A DNA stretch of 64,000 nucleotides, from assembly GCF_009649815.1 (NCBI RefSeq), contig NZ_WJIC01000002.1, positions 682,001 to 746,000 of the forward strand. Direction: 5' to 3'. The stretch's first letter is position 1. Each line of letters opens with the position of its first letter. Shown here one piece after another: positions 8,601 to 17,908 of the stretch. This DNA comes from Nocardia sp. SYP-A9097. GTDB lineage: Bacteria > Actinomycetota > Actinomycetes > Mycobacteriales > Mycobacteriaceae. The notes under the pieces were generated by a model. The model ran no database searches. It was not told the DNA's origin and saw only the letters and a program-made list of their open reading frames with translations. Both the position numbers and the translations under genes were made by a program.

Positions 8601-9289
8601 CAAGCCTCGAGCTTGTAGCCGAGGCCGCGGACCGTCACCAAATGTTCCGGCTTGGCCGGGTCGGCTTCGATCTTGGAGCGCAGGCGCTTGACGTGCACGT
8701 CGAGGGTTTTGGTGTCACCGACGTAGTCGGCGCCCCAGACGCGGTCGATGAGCTGGCCACGGGTCAGCACGCGTCCGGAATTGCGGAGCAGGTACTCCAG
8801 CAGGTCGAACTCCTTGAGCGGCAGAGTAACCGCTTTGCCGTTCACCTGGACGGTGTGGCGGTCCACGTCCATGCGGACCGGGCCCGCCTCCAGCACGCTG
8901 GTCTCGCCGCCGTTGTCGGCCTCCTCGCCCGCGCCTCGGCGCAGTACGGCGCGAATGCGGGCAATGAGCTCACGCGAGGAGTACGGCTTGGTGACGTAGT
9001 CGTCGGCGCCCAGTTCCAGGCCGACCACCTTGTCGATCTCGCTGTCGCGCGCGGTCACCATGATCACCGGGACACTGCCACGGGCGCGCAACTGCTTGCA
9101 CACATCGGTGCCGCTCATGCCGGGCAGCATGAGGTCGAGTAGGACGATGTCCGCCCCGGACCGGTCGAACTCGGCCAGCGCGGACGGGCCGTCACCGACC
9201 ACGGTGACCTCGAACCCCTCCTTGCGCAGGAGGAATGCGAGCGGATCGGCCAGCGACTCCTCGTCCTCGACGATCAGCACACTCGTCAT
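8600..9289 (-). CDS. regX3: response regulator RegX3 (phosphate response)
   Basis: This is a 229-residue OmpR/PhoB-type regulator. The receiver domain has the acidic pocket VEDEE, the phospho-acceptor Asp52 in VLLDLMLPG, a conserved Thr in MVTARDS and Lys in YVTKPYSS. The C-terminal half is a winged helix with [20 protein letters not shown] and a final [11 protein letters not shown]. RegX3 activates phosphate-starvation genes after phosphorylation by SenX3. The ATG at 9289 overlaps the senX3 stop (ATGA), so the pair is translationally coupled. A longer frame upstream reads inside senX3 and was not used. Gene order with gpmA, mshA and ppx matches the Rv0491 neighbourhood. Confidence 0.95.
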   Translation of the reverse strand: MTSVLIVEDEESLADPLAFLLRKEGFEVTVVGDGPSALAEFDRSGADIVLLDLMLPGMSGTDVCKQLRARGSVPVIMVTARDSEIDKVVGLELGADDYVTKPYSSRELIARIRAVLRRGAGEEADNGGETSVLEAGPVRMDVDRHTVQVNGKAVTLPLKEFDLLEYLLRNSGRVLTRGQLIDRVWGADYVGDTKTLDVHVKRLRSKIEADPAKPEHLVTVRGLGYKLEA

Positions 9290-10533
9290 CGGGTTGCCTC
9301 CACACCGTTGGTTCTGGCCCGCCCGAGGGGGCGCGGGCCGGTTTCCTTCTTCGCCGCCGGAAGTCCGGCGGAAAGTCTCTTGTCCGCGCCATTGAGATCG
9401 GCGGGGTGGGACGGGATCCGCAAGGTGAATGTGGATCCGGTGCCCAGCTTGCTCCACAGCGTGACCTCACCGCTGTGGTTGGCCGCTACGTGCTTGACGA
9501 TAGCCAGCCCGAGTCCGGTACCGCCGGTGGCGCGCGAACGCGCCTTGTCGGCCCGGAAGAATCTTTCGAAGACCCGTTCCTGGTCTTCCTTGGCGATCCC
9601 GATTCCGCGATCGGTCACCGCGATATTGACGTGACCGCCGCGCAATGCCCGGGACACCGAAACCTGCGATCCCCGAGGCGAGTACGCGATGGCATTCTCC
9701 ACCAGGTTCGACAGCGCGGTCACCAGCAGCGTCTGATCACCGATCACCTCGAGCCGACTGGTGGCATCGGTGCTCACCGTAATACCCGCGGCCTCCGCGG
9801 CGGTACGGGAGCGCTCGATGGCCTGATTGACGACGCTGTCCACATCGACGGCCTCGAGTTCGGGCAGCTTCTCCGCGCCCTGCAGGCGGGACAGCGCGAT
9901 CAACTCGGTCACCATCTTGCCCATGCGGCGGGCCTCGCCGTGCAGGCGTTCGCCGAAGTGCCGCACCGATTCCGGATCGTCGGCCGATTCCAGCAATGCC
10001 TCAGCCAACAGGCTCATGGCGCTCACCGGGGTCTTGAGCTCATGGCTCACATTGGCGACGAAGTCGCGGCGGGTGGCCTCCATGCGGGCCTGTTCGGAGT
10101 CGTCGTCGGCGAAGAGCACCACGAAGTTCGGGTTCTCCTGCGACAACGGCCTGGCAACACCGCGGACTGCCAGGCGCGCCCGGCCCGGCAGCGGGATTTT
10201 CGCGGTCAGCTCGAATTCGATATCGGTACCGCCCGCGAGGACCTGCTGCACCGCGGCCCAGGCGCGTTCGTCGAGCAGCCGATCGTGGACTATGCCCAGC
10301 TCCTCGGCTCGCGGGTTCACCAGCACCACATCGCGGTACTGGTCGACCACGGCGATACCGCTCTCCGAGGCGAGCACGATCAGGTCCAGGACCTGGGACA
10401 TGGTCAGTCCGGAGTCGGTGGCGGCGCGCAGCCGCTCCTGCCGGGCATTGACATAGGGAATGAGCAATCCACCGACTGCCAGTCCAACGACGGCCGCCAG
10501 GACTGCCAACAGCACGGCCTGTGGAACGCTCAC
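9286..10533 (-). CDS. senX3: sensor histidine kinase SenX3
   Basis: This 415-residue kinase has an N-terminal membrane segment (about residues 3-25, with a [11 protein letters not shown] boundary) and a PAS-like domain (about 40-150). The H-box is [16 protein letters not shown] with His164. It also shows an N-box [13 protein letters not shown]1 DRGIGI and G2 [12 protein letters not shown]. The single visible membrane pass and PAS domain fit SenX3, which reports phosphate status together with the Pst/PhoU system. The start is GTG at 10533, placing the membrane segment at the extreme N-terminus. The 165 bp upstream to the HxlR gene should hold the promoter. No consensus direct-repeat RegX3 box could be assigned by eye. 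Confidence 0.93.
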   Translation of the reverse strand: MSVPQAVLLAVLAAVVGLAVGGLLIPYVNARQERLRAATDSGLTMSQVLDLIVLASESGIAVVDQYRDVVLVNPRAEELGIVHDRLLDERAWAAVQQVLAGGTDIEFELTAKIPLPGRARLAVRGVARPLSQENPNFVVLFADDDSEQARMEATRRDFVANVSHELKTPVSAMSLLAEALLESADDPESVRHFGERLHGEARRMGKMVTELIALSRLQGAEKLPELEAVDVDSVVNQAIERSRTAAEAAGITVSTDATSRLEVIGDQTLLVTALSNLVENAIAYSPRGSQVSVSRALRGGHVNIAVTDRGIGIAKEDQERVFERFFRADKARSRATGGTGLGLAIVKHVAANHSGEVTLWSKLGTGSTFTLRIPSHPADLNGADKRLSAGLPAAKKETGPRPLGRARTNGVEATR

Positions 10534-10698
10534 ACTTTGAATCGTACGGTTGTCTCAGCCGCGTCCGACCCCGGGTGCAGGAAGTTTCACGCAGGTCACA
10601 GGGGCTTCGCGGGGAATTGGCCCGGCGTTCACGCAATGTTTCGACTGACCGGGTGCGGCGTTCGGCATTTCTGTGGCAACCACCGCGCAGTGGGGTGA

Positions 10699-11091
10699 TC
10701 AGTCCGCGGTGTCTCCGTAGAGGGCATCGCGAACCGCGTCACCGTGCCGATCCGCCCATACCCCGAGGGCCAGGATCGGGGTCAGCAGATCGGTGCCCGC
10801 GCAGGTCAGCTCGTACTCCACCCGCGGTGGGGCTTCGGCATAGCGGCGACGTTCCAGCAATCCCATCAGCTCCATGCGGCGCAGGGTTCGGGTGAGCATT
10901 TTCTGACTGATACCGCCGATGGCGCGCTGCAACTCGACCGGGCGCATCGGGCCCTCGCGCAGCGTGTAGACGATCACCGTCAGCCACGAATTGCCGAAGA
11001 TATCCACCGCCAGGCGTGCCGGGCAATCGGATTCGTAGTCGCCGTACTCCGCGAACGCCACCACCGCCGGGGCGGTCGGTTCGATCGTCAT
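10699..11091 (-). CDS. HxlR-family winged-helix regulator
   Basis: The 130-residue protein matches the HxlR/MarR-like family: an N-terminal DCPARLAVDIFGNSW with one Cys, then YTLREGPMRPVELQRAIGGISQKMLTRTLRRMELMGLLERR forming the helix-turn-helix, and an RVEYELT wing. Several members sense electrophiles or oxidants through this N-terminal Cys. It is divergent from a small NADPH-binding oxidoreductase across 88 bp, a common regulator-target layout. An inverted repeat in that gap (11116-11131) is a candidate operator. The ATG at 11091 gives the usual family length. Confidence 0.85.
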   Translation of the reverse strand: MTIEPTAPAVVAFAEYGDYESDCPARLAVDIFGNSWLTVIVYTLREGPMRPVELQRAIGGISQKMLTRTLRRMELMGLLERRRYAEAPPRVEYELTCAGTDLLTPILALGVWADRHGDAVRDALYGDTAD

Positions 11092-11115
11092 GACTCCAGC
11101 CTGCCGGCGTCGTTG

Positions 11116-11131
11116 CGCACCCGGGGGTGCG
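11116..11131. promoter_or_regulatory. candidate operator for the HxlR regulator
   Basis: CGCACCC and GGGTGCG form 7-bp inverted arms with a 2-bp spacer, centred in the 88-bp divergent gap between the HxlR gene and its likely target. Position and symmetry suit a dimeric winged-helix regulator. Binding is inferred, not shown. Confidence 0.45.
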
Positions 11132-11179
11132 TATCGAAATTCCTAACGTCGAATTCGCAAATACGACACAGGAGTTCAC

Positions 11180-11830
11180 ATGCGAATCGGAATCATCGGA
11201 GCCGGAGCCATGGCACGGGCGCTCGGCGGAGCGTGGGCCGCGGCCGGACACGACATCGTGGTCGGGGCCAGGGATACGACCCGGGCGACGGAGACGGCCA
11301 CCGCCATCGGGCCGAAGGCGCGGGCGGCGGGTATCGCCGAGGCCGCCGAATTCGGCGAGGCGGTACTGCCGGCATTGCCGGTGGCCGCGTTGACCGAGGT
11401 GCTGGCGCTGGTTGGTCCGGCGCTCACCGGGCGCACGCTCATCGACTGCACCAACGCGTTCCTTCCCGACAGCGGCAAGTTCGTACTCAGCGAAGACGCT
11501 GTCGCCGAACGCATCGCGGCGACCGTCCCGGGCGCGCACGTGGTGAAGGCGTTCAATCTGTGCGCGGCGGAGGTCTGGGAGTCCGAGCGGCGCGAGTTCG
11601 AGGGCCGCACGCTATTGGTCCCGCTGTGCGGGGACGACGCCGGCGCGATCGCCCGGGTCTCCGCACTGGTTTCGGATATGAAGCTGAAGCCGTTCCACGC
11701 GGGCGGACTGGCTCAGGCCAGATACCTCGAGGCCACCTCTGCCTTCGTGGTCGGACAGTGGTTCGGCGGCAACGACTCTCGCGCCATGTTCCCGCCCATG
11801 GAAGCCACCTTCGCCGACGCCGACGAGTGA
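11180..11830 (+). CDS. NADPH-binding reductase, F420-dependent NADP reductase-like (NpdG/Fno fold)
   Basis: The 216-residue protein opens with the Rossmann motif MRIGIIGAGAMARALGGAW and continues with VVGARD, an NADP-type strand 2 end. It shows LIDCTNAFLP, VPGAHVVKAFN and a Cys at FNLCAAEVW. This layout is typical of the NADP-oxidoreductase coenzyme F420-dependent family, whose members also include ferric and small-molecule reductases. The substrate is not predictable. The ATG at 11180 follows ACAGGAG. Divergence from the HxlR regulator suggests induction by a reactive or toxic compound. A strong terminator lies after the stop. Confidence 0.8.
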   Translation: MRIGIIGAGAMARALGGAWAAAGHDIVVGARDTTRATETATAIGPKARAAGIAEAAEFGEAVLPALPVAALTEVLALVGPALTGRTLIDCTNAFLPDSGKFVLSEDAVAERIAATVPGAHVVKAFNLCAAEVWESERREFEGRTLLVPLCGDDAGAIARVSALVSDMKLKPFHAGGLAQARYLEATSAFVVGQWFGGNDSRAMFPPMEATFADADE

Positions 11831-11855
11831 ACACCCGTCCCATGGACGAAGAAAA

Positions 11856-11889
11856 CCCCGGGTGCGCACGCCGTTGTGCGCACCCGGGG
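11856..11889. terminator. bidirectional terminator between convergent genes
   Basis: CCCCGGGTGCGCAC and its exact complement form 14-bp arms around a 6-nt loop, with AAAA on the left and TTCT on the right. It sits between the stops of the reductase (+) and the CocE-type hydrolase (-). Its right arm shares TGCGCACCCGGGGGT with the candidate HxlR operator region. Confidence 0.85.
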
Positions 11890-11913
11890 GTTCTCATGCC
11901 CGGAGGGACGGAA

Positions 11914-13965
11914 TCACCAGCCGGTGTTACCGCGAACCGGGATATTGACGAAGCTCGGACGATTCGGGTCGAGCTGCACATGCTGCGGCTTCAGACCGGT
12001 ATCGAGGAGCATCGGCAGGATCGGCAGGCCCTTGGGGAAGTTGCCCGCGAAGACGTCCACCCGCAGCCGGTGTCCGGGCTGGAGCAGGGCCTCGGTGCCA
12101 CTGAGTGCGATATCGAGGGTGGTGGCCTCGCCCGGCACCGTCGGCTCGCTCTTGTCGAGCGAGGTGAAGGCGCGCGGATCGGTGTAATCGCCACTGTCCG
12201 AACGCGAGCTGTTGGCCTCGTCGATCCGACGCATGGACGCCATCAACTGGCCGGAGGTCAGCACGGTCGACTTGCCGTCGGGCGCAACATCATTGACGGT
12301 GACGGTCCAGTAGGCGTCGGCCGCGTCCTGAACGGTGTTGAGGTGCACCGCGATCGGACCCGAGACCGTGGTGGCCTCGGCGACCGGGGCGCTGGTGAAG
12401 GTCAGGCCGTTGATCTCGGCGACCCGCGAGTCCAGCGCGCAACCGTCGATGATGGAGAGAATGCCCGCGCTGCCCTGCGCGGCGTCATTCGAGCACAGCG
12501 TGGTCAGGCCCATCGACACACTGATGCGGTCGGTATCACCATTGGCGTCACCGGTCAGCGAGCCGTCGTAAAGGCTGTTCGCGGTGCCACTGCGCTGCGA
12601 CGACAGGTACATGCGGCGGTAGCGCGCGGCCTCTTCCGAGGGCGCGGATTCGCCGAAGCCGCCCTGGGTGATCCAGCCGCCGCCCTGCTGACGCAGGGTG
12701 ACCGGGCCGTACTTGTCGACGCCGTTGTCAATCCCCTTGAGCCACTTGTCGAACCAGGCGCGCTGCAGCACGTCCAGGCGCGGCGGCAGGCCGGGGTGAC
12801 CGGCCTCGGAGCCGGAGGTGACGTGGTACGTGTTGCCCATCAGCAGTTGCTTCTGCCCGGCGGGCACCGAAATCTCGTTGTAGATCTTGGATTCCGAGTA
12901 GGTGAACAGGTCGTGCCAGCCACCGGTGACGAAGGTGGGGATATTGATCCGGCTCGGATCACCGAGCCATGCCTGGCGTTCCGACGACAGATCATCGAGC
13001 ATGGCCTTCGCGCGCGGATCGAGGGTGTTCATATCGGTGCTGGTGTACGCCGACATGAACACGTCCAAATACGTGAACGGGTCGTCGGCGCGGTCCTGCA
13101 ACCATTTGAAGTCGAACTTGCCCTGCGCGATCGAGGCCAGGTCCGGGAGCCACTTCATGCCGTTGATGGCGCTGAGCCACAACGGAATGAAGTTGAAGCC
13201 GAAGCCGCCGCCGGGCGCGAGCACATCGTCGATGAGGTCGCTGCCGGGCACGATCGGGAAGATGGTCTTCAGCGCGGGCGGGTTCTTCTCCGCGGCCTGC
13301 ACCTGGTTGATGGCGCTGTAGGACAGGCCGTTCATGCCGATGCGGCCGTTGGACCAGCCCTGCTTGGACGTCCAGTCGATGGTCTCGACGGTGTCCTGCT
13401 GTTCGCGCTGGCGCAGCATGTCCCACTCGCCCTGCGAGAATCCGGTACCGCGCACGTCGACGACGACCTGCGTGTACCCGGACTTGATGAGCTGACGGTC
13501 GACGGAGAAGTTGCGGAGTTCGCCGTTGCCCGCAGCGTTCAGCAGTTCGCCGAAGCCGGAGATGGGAGTGCCGGAGAGGTTGATATTCCGGAACACGTTG
13601 ACCAGGGCGTCGCCGAGGCCGGGAATCGCGAAGGCGCTGTCGGCGACGTTCGACACCAGCTTGGTGTACGGCGTCATATTCAGCACGGTCGGCGTGGGGG
13701 TGTCGATCGGGCGGCCCGACGCGTCGGCCGGGTGATAGACGTTGCCCTTGAGCACAGTGCCGTCGCTCATCGTGATGGGGACGTCCCATTCGATGAAGAC
13801 ATTCGGGTACTGCTGCTGGCCGTCCTCGGTGGCGGTCCAGGCCGCACCCGCCGCGCCGCCGTCGGGGCCGATCGGGGCGGGGGCCGCATCAGCGGTGATG
13901 GCGGACAGTGGAACGAGCAGAGCGGTCGCGGTGGCGAGGACCGTGACCCGTAGCGCGTGCTTCAT
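11914..13965 (-). CDS. secreted CocE/NonD-family hydrolase (X-Pro dipeptidyl-peptidase-like)
   Basis: This 683-residue alpha/beta hydrolase has a signal peptide (KHALRVTVLATATALLVPL, cleavage near ADA), so it acts outside the cytoplasm. The N-terminal domain has DVRGTGFSQGEWDML and the nucleophile elbow GMNGLSYSAIN with the likely catalytic Ser. TGGWHDLFTYSES carries the Asp region and GNTYHVTSGSEAGH the His region. The C-terminal part is the X-Pro dipeptidyl-peptidase jelly roll (LDIALSGTEALLQPGHRLRVDV). Family members cleave acyl esters or peptides. The ATG at 13965 is preceded by GAGAGG and starts the signal peptide exactly. A longer in-frame extension of 28 codons lacks such a signal. Confidence 0.85.
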   Translation of the reverse strand: MKHALRVTVLATATALLVPLSAITADAAPAPIGPDGGAAGAAWTATEDGQQQYPNVFIEWDVPITMSDGTVLKGNVYHPADASGRPIDTPTPTVLNMTPYTKLVSNVADSAFAIPGLGDALVNVFRNINLSGTPISGFGELLNAAGNGELRNFSVDRQLIKSGYTQVVVDVRGTGFSQGEWDMLRQREQQDTVETIDWTSKQGWSNGRIGMNGLSYSAINQVQAAEKNPPALKTIFPIVPGSDLIDDVLAPGGGFGFNFIPLWLSAINGMKWLPDLASIAQGKFDFKWLQDRADDPFTYLDVFMSAYTSTDMNTLDPRAKAMLDDLSSERQAWLGDPSRINIPTFVTGGWHDLFTYSESKIYNEISVPAGQKQLLMGNTYHVTSGSEAGHPGLPPRLDVLQRAWFDKWLKGIDNGVDKYGPVTLRQQGGGWITQGGFGESAPSEEAARYRRMYLSSQRSGTANSLYDGSLTGDANGDTDRISVSMGLTTLCSNDAAQGSAGILSIIDGCALDSRVAEINGLTFTSAPVAEATTVSGPIAVHLNTVQDAADAYWTVTVNDVAPDGKSTVLTSGQLMASMRRIDEANSSRSDSGDYTDPRAFTSLDKSEPTVPGEATTLDIALSGTEALLQPGHRLRVDVFAGNFPKGLPILPMLLDTGLKPQHVQLDPNRPSFVNIPVRGNTGW

Positions 13966-14191
13966 CGAACGTGATCTACCTCTCGCAATTGGTCGAACGA
14001 GCAGAGCATATCTACTCGGCAGTAAGTTGCAAACTCCGGTTACAGACACCTCTTTTAACGGGCAAAATTGCGGCTAATTCGAAACGCATTGCCGCTGAAT
14101 ACCCTACGGTGCCGTACTGAGAGGTGGATCACGTACACATTTCATCCGAAACGGATGATGCGCGCGTGAAAAATAGCCGGGAGAAAACGGA

Positions 14192-14230
14192 AAACGCGCT
14201 GCAACCGAGTAATTCGGCTACAGCGCGTTT
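14192..14230 (-). terminator. terminator downstream of gpmA
   Basis: AACGCGCTG and CAGCGCGTT pair over 9 bp, with an inner CCGA/TCGG pair. On the minus strand the hairpin follows the gpmA stop by about 15 bases. The 226 bp from here to the hydrolase start at 13965 hold no gene and should contain that gene's promoter. Confidence 0.7.
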
Positions 14231-14244
14231 GTCGTTACTACGTG

Positions 14245-14991
14245 TTACTTGCCGCCCTGATTCGCGACGGCGGCGGCGCCCGCGGCGGCCGCCTCCGGGT
14301 CCAGGTATTCGCCGGGGCCCAGCGGGCGCAGGTTCTCGTCCAGCTCGTACTTGAGCGGAATGCCGGTGGGGATGTTCAGCCCGGAGATGGCGTCATCGGA
14401 GATGCCCTCCAGGTGCTTCACCAGCGCGCGCAGCGAATTGCCGTGCGCGGCAATGAGAACCGTCTTACCCGCGGTGACATCCTGGGCAATGGTGTCCTCC
14501 CAGTACGGCACCATGCGGGCCACGACATCCTTGAGGCATTCGGTCAGCGGCACATCGATACCGGCGTAGCGCGGATCCGCATCCTGGCTGTATTCGCTGC
14601 CCGCCTCGATCGGCGGCGGCGGGGTGTCGTAGCTGCGACGCCACAGCATGAACTGCTCGTCGCCGTACTGGTCCTTGATCTCCGCCTTGTTCTTACCCTG
14701 CAGCGCACCGTAGTGGCGCTCGTTCAGCCGCCAATCGCGCACGACCGGAATCCAATGGCGGTCACAGGCATCCAGTGCGTTGTTGGCGGTGCTGATCGCG
14801 CGGCGCAACAGCGAGGTGTAGACGATATCGGGGAGAATCCCGTGCTCGGCCAGCAATTCACCGGCACGCTTGCCTTCGGCGACACCCTTGTCCGTGAGTT
14901 GGACATCCACCCAGCCGGTGAACAGGTTGAGGGCATTCCATTCGCTCTCGCCGTGGCGCAGCAGCACGAGGGTGTACGTCATGGGGGTCAT
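14245..14991 (-). CDS. gpmA: 2,3-bisphosphoglycerate-dependent phosphoglycerate mutase
   Basis: The 248-residue glycolytic enzyme interconverts 3- and 2-phosphoglycerate in the cytoplasm. The phospho-acceptor His13 lies in [12 protein letters not shown]. Further signatures are [16 protein letters not shown] and [17 protein letters not shown] with the second catalytic His. The ATG at 14991 overlaps the stop of the upstream ROK gene (ATGA), which decides it over the ATG three codons later. The order MshA, YbjN, gpmA, SenX3, RegX3 follows Rv0486-Rv0491. The C-terminus ends in a short Ala-rich tail. Confidence 0.96.
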   Translation of the reverse strand: MTPMTYTLVLLRHGESEWNALNLFTGWVDVQLTDKGVAEGKRAGELLAEHGILPDIVYTSLLRRAISTANNALDACDRHWIPVVRDWRLNERHYGALQGKNKAEIKDQYGDEQFMLWRRSYDTPPPPIEAGSEYSQDADPRYAGIDVPLTECLKDVVARMVPYWEDTIAQDVTAGKTVLIAAHGNSLRALVKHLEGISDDAISGLNIPTGIPLKYELDENLRPLGPGEYLDPEAAAAGAAAVANQGGK

Positions 14992-15881
14992 CTTTCCACG
15001 CCCCGTTTCGCCAGTAGCGCGGCCCCGGCGAGGGTGGCCTGGTCGGTGAGTTCGGACGGGACCACCCGCAATTCCCGCAGGAAGCGGAGGCGGGCGTGGG
15101 CGGCGGCGGCCGCCCGCAGTGGATCCCAGAGCGGCGCACCGGATTGCGCGAAGCCGCCGCCGATCACCACCAGATCGGTATCCAGCAGGGCCGCGGCGGA
15201 GGCGATGGCGATACCCAGTGCGGTACCCGAGCGGTGCATGGCGGCGAGGGCGATCTCATCCCCGGCGTGCGCGGCCGCGGACAGTTCGATGCCGGTGCCG
15301 CCCGTCCAGCCTTGCCCGCGCGCCCAGCGCACCGAGGACTTACCGCTGGCCACGGCCTCCACACAACCGAAACCGCCACAGGCACAGGGCTCTTCATTAC
15401 CGGGCACGACAATGTGCCCGACGTGCCCGCCATTTCCGGTGCGGCCCATGACAACTCGGCCGTCGGAGATCACGCCGCCGCCGATACCCGAGGACACCGT
15501 CATACAGAGCACGTTCGGTTCGCCCCGGGCGGCGCCGAAGCGCTGCTCGGCCAGTGCCAGGCAGACGCCGTCGACCGCGAAGTGAATCACCGCGTCGGGG
15601 AACAACTCCCGGACCGCGTCGACCAGGCCGAAGCCGTGTACCCACTCCGGGATATTGAGTGGTCCGGTCGATCCGGTGCGCACATCCACGGGCCCGGCCG
15701 CGCCGATGCCCACGGCGGTCACCTCAGCCGTGCCGGCCACCGTCAGCAGCAGTTCGAGACAGGCGGTCCAGACCTTGGTTTCGGGGACCTGGATCCGGCG
15801 CACCGAACTCACGCCGCCATTCGAATCGACAACGCCCGCAGCGAATTTCGTCGCGCCGATATCCAGCGCCAATGCCACCAT
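14988..15881 (-). CDS. ROK-family sugar kinase or regulator without HTH
   Basis: This 297-residue ROK protein has the ATP-binding [15 protein letters not shown] at the N-terminus, the middle motif GIGAAGPVD, and a zinc site made by GHVGHIVV and [16 protein letters not shown] phosphate-2 region reads [14 protein letters not shown] enzymes phosphorylate glucose or N-acetyl sugars. Rv0485 at the equivalent locus is described as a ROK-type regulator. No helix-turn-helix is present here, so a kinase is the simpler reading. The catalytic region reads [14 protein letters not shown], in which the usual D of the END motif aligns with the D of VDG, while N is replaced. Its stop overlaps gpmA. Confidence 0.8.
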   Translation of the reverse strand: MVALALDIGATKFAAGVVDSNGGVSSVRRIQVPETKVWTACLELLLTVAGTAEVTAVGIGAAGPVDVRTGSTGPLNIPEWVHGFGLVDAVRELFPDAVIHFAVDGVCLALAEQRFGAARGEPNVLCMTVSSGIGGGVISDGRVVMGRTGNGGHVGHIVVPGNEEPCACGGFGCVEAVASGKSSVRWARGQGWTGGTGIELSAAAHAGDEIALAAMHRSGTALGIAIASAAALLDTDLVVIGGGFAQSGAPLWDPLRAAAAAHARLRFLRELRVVPSELTDQATLAGAALLAKRGVER

Positions 15882-15922
15882 GGACCGCCGCCCTCCTTCG
15901 CCTCCGGTTTACCCGGAGCAGG

Positions 15923-16441
15923 CTACGCCTTGTCCTCGGCGTCGACGAGATGCTCGAAGGCGCGCAGGTTCTTCAGCGATTCACCGCGCGAGACCCGCCA
16001 CTTCCATTCCTTGCGAATGGATTCCGCGAATCCGAGTTCCAGGAGCGTATTGAAATCGGCGTCCACGGCCTCGAGAATCTGGCCGAACCAGCGGTCGAGT
16101 TCATCGGCGGTGACCGAATGGGTGGACAGCCGGCCCACCAGATAGATATCGCCGAGCTTGTCGATGGTGTACGCCACGCCGTACAGGCGGCGATTGCGGC
16201 GCAGCAGGAATTTGTAGACGCCCTCGAAGTTCTCGTCCGGTTTACGGCAGACGAAGGACTCCATTCGAATGCCGTGCTTGCCGACGGCGACGCCGATGAC
16301 CGTCTTGAGTTTGCGTTCGCCGGGCAGCACCACCACGAAGGTGCCGTCGGCCTCACGCGAGTATTCGATCTCGCGGTCGCGCAGTGTCTCGTCGATCAAT
16401 TGCGCTGTCGTACGGGCGGTTTCGTCCTGCACGGCGCTCAT
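15923..16441 (-). CDS. YbjN-domain protein (Rv0487-like)
   Basis: The 172-residue protein carries the YbjN fold seen near mshA in mycobacteria. Visible features are [56 protein letters not shown] and [13 protein letters not shown]. YbjN proteins resemble type III secretion chaperones and have been linked to stress tolerance, but no reaction is known. Its ATG at 16441 overlaps the stop of mshA by four bases, so it is coupled to the mycothiol gene. It ends 41 bp before the ROK gene. Both are leftward. Confidence 0.85.
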   Translation of the reverse strand: MSAVQDETARTTAQLIDETLRDREIEYSREADGTFVVVLPGERKLKTVIGVAVGKHGIRMESFVCRKPDENFEGVYKFLLRRNRRLYGVAYTIDKLGDIYLVGRLSTHSVTADELDRWFGQILEAVDADFNTLLELGFAESIRKEWKWRVSRGESLKNLRAFEHLVDAEDKA

Positions 16442-17820
16442 CGGCGTACTACTCCCATCCGGCGCCGCCAGAGCGCCAGCGATCTGGCTTGATTGCTGTC
16501 GTTGTGCACGGTACCGGTGCGATTGCGGCGATCCCGCGATTGGCCGAGGGCGGCGGCATAGCTGTCCAGCATGCCGTCGGCGGTGTGCGCCCAGGAGAAG
16601 TTCGCGGCGTGCTCGACGGCCGCCGCACCCATCAGATCCAGGCGGGCCGGATTGTCGAGCAGCGAGCGCAGTCCCGCGGCCCAGTCGGGGGTGCGGTGAC
16701 CCGGCACCAGCAGCCCGGTGACACCGTCGCGCACTGCGGTGCCGAGCCCGCCGACATCGGCGGCCAGCACCGGGGTACCGCTGGCCTGCGCCTCGATGGC
16801 GACCAGGCCGAAGGATTCGTTGTAGCTGGGCACCGCCACCAGGTCCGCGGCCCGGTACACCTGCACCAGACGATGCGGCGGCTGCGGTGGCAGGAAGGTG
16901 ACGCGATCCGAAATACCGAGCGCGGCAGCCAATTCGATCAACGCGTCGGGACGTTCGAGGCCGCTGCCGGAGGGTCCGCCGACAATCAGCACGCGCAGTG
17001 GGCGTTCCGGGCGCTGCGGTAGCGCGGCCTCTTCGGCGAGCACCTGCGCGGCGGCGCGCACGAGCACATCGGGGGCCTTCAAAGGCTGAATTCGCCCAAT
17101 GAAAGCGACAATTCGCTCATCGTCGGGGAGGCCGAGCTCCGCGCGGGCAGCGGCGCGCGAACCTGGGTGATACCGGTTCAGGTCCGCACCGGGCAGCACC
17201 ACATCGATGTGCTCGGGATCCGCGTCGTACAGCTCGACGAGCTGCCGCGCCTCCTCGCCGGTATTGGCGATCAACCGATCCGCCTCGGCGACAATCTGTT
17301 TCTCACCGATGACACGGGCGGCGGGTTCGGGCATATCGCCCTCGGCGAGGTAGGCGTTCTTCACCGCGGCCAGGGTGTGCGCGGTATGCACCATCGGCAC
17401 CCGCCAGCGGTCCCGGGCCAGCCAGCCCACCTGACCCGAGAGCCAGTAGTGCGAATGAATCAGGTCGTAGTGGCCGGGCGGGTGCCGGGCCTCCTGCCGC
17501 AGTACCTCGGCCGCGAACGGACACAGCTGGGTGGGCAGATCGTGCTTGTCCAGACCCTCGAAGGGTCCGGCCACCACATTGCGGACCAGCACACCGGGTG
17601 CGGCCTCTACGAGCGGTTGGTCATTGGAGGAGGTCGCGCGGGTGAAGATCTCCACCTGGGTGCCGCGGCGAGCCAATTCGATGGCCGTCTGCAGCACGTA
17701 CACATTCATGCCGCCGGCATCGCCGGTGCCCGGTTGGGCCAGGGGTGAGGTGTGTACCGATAGCACGGCAATCCGATTGGGCCGTAGGTCGGAACGTTGA
17801 CTCACTACACCAGTGTGCAC
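16438..17820 (-). CDS. mshA: D-inositol-3-phosphate glycosyltransferase MshA (mycothiol synthesis)
   Basis: The 460-residue GT-B glycosyltransferase of family GT4 joins N-acetylglucosamine from UDP-GlcNAc to inositol 3-phosphate, the first step of mycothiol synthesis. Signatures are [20 protein letters not shown] at the acceptor site, [32 protein letters not shown] and the donor motif [20 protein letters not shown] with the EX7E glutamates. The GTG at 17820 was taken, and a second GTG five codons later is also possible. The last 35 residues are variable. The final codons overlap the YbjN gene. Confidence 0.95.
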   Translation of the reverse strand: MHTGVVSQRSDLRPNRIAVLSVHTSPLAQPGTGDAGGMNVYVLQTAIELARRGTQVEIFTRATSSNDQPLVEAAPGVLVRNVVAGPFEGLDKHDLPTQLCPFAAEVLRQEARHPPGHYDLIHSHYWLSGQVGWLARDRWRVPMVHTAHTLAAVKNAYLAEGDMPEPAARVIGEKQIVAEADRLIANTGEEARQLVELYDADPEHIDVVLPGADLNRYHPGSRAAARAELGLPDDERIVAFIGRIQPLKAPDVLVRAAAQVLAEEAALPQRPERPLRVLIVGGPSGSGLERPDALIELAAALGISDRVTFLPPQPPHRLVQVYRAADLVAVPSYNESFGLVAIEAQASGTPVLAADVGGLGTAVRDGVTGLLVPGHRTPDWAAGLRSLLDNPARLDLMGAAAVEHAANFSWAHTADGMLDSYAAALGQSRDRRNRTGTVHNDSNQARSLALWRRRMGVVRR

Positions 17821-17908
17821 GCCACTGGTAAGTGAATATACGTGGGTTACCCGACCTAGTGACTCGGCTCACAGCGCACGGCCCGGTCAAGGCAGGGTTA
17901 GCGACCGG

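Noticed and set aside
10744..13953. A 1,069-codon open frame on the plus strand
   Set aside because: It lies antisense to the HxlR gene and the CocE-type hydrolase, passes through the divergent gap and both terminator arms, and shows no family motif. Long antisense frames are expected at this GC content.
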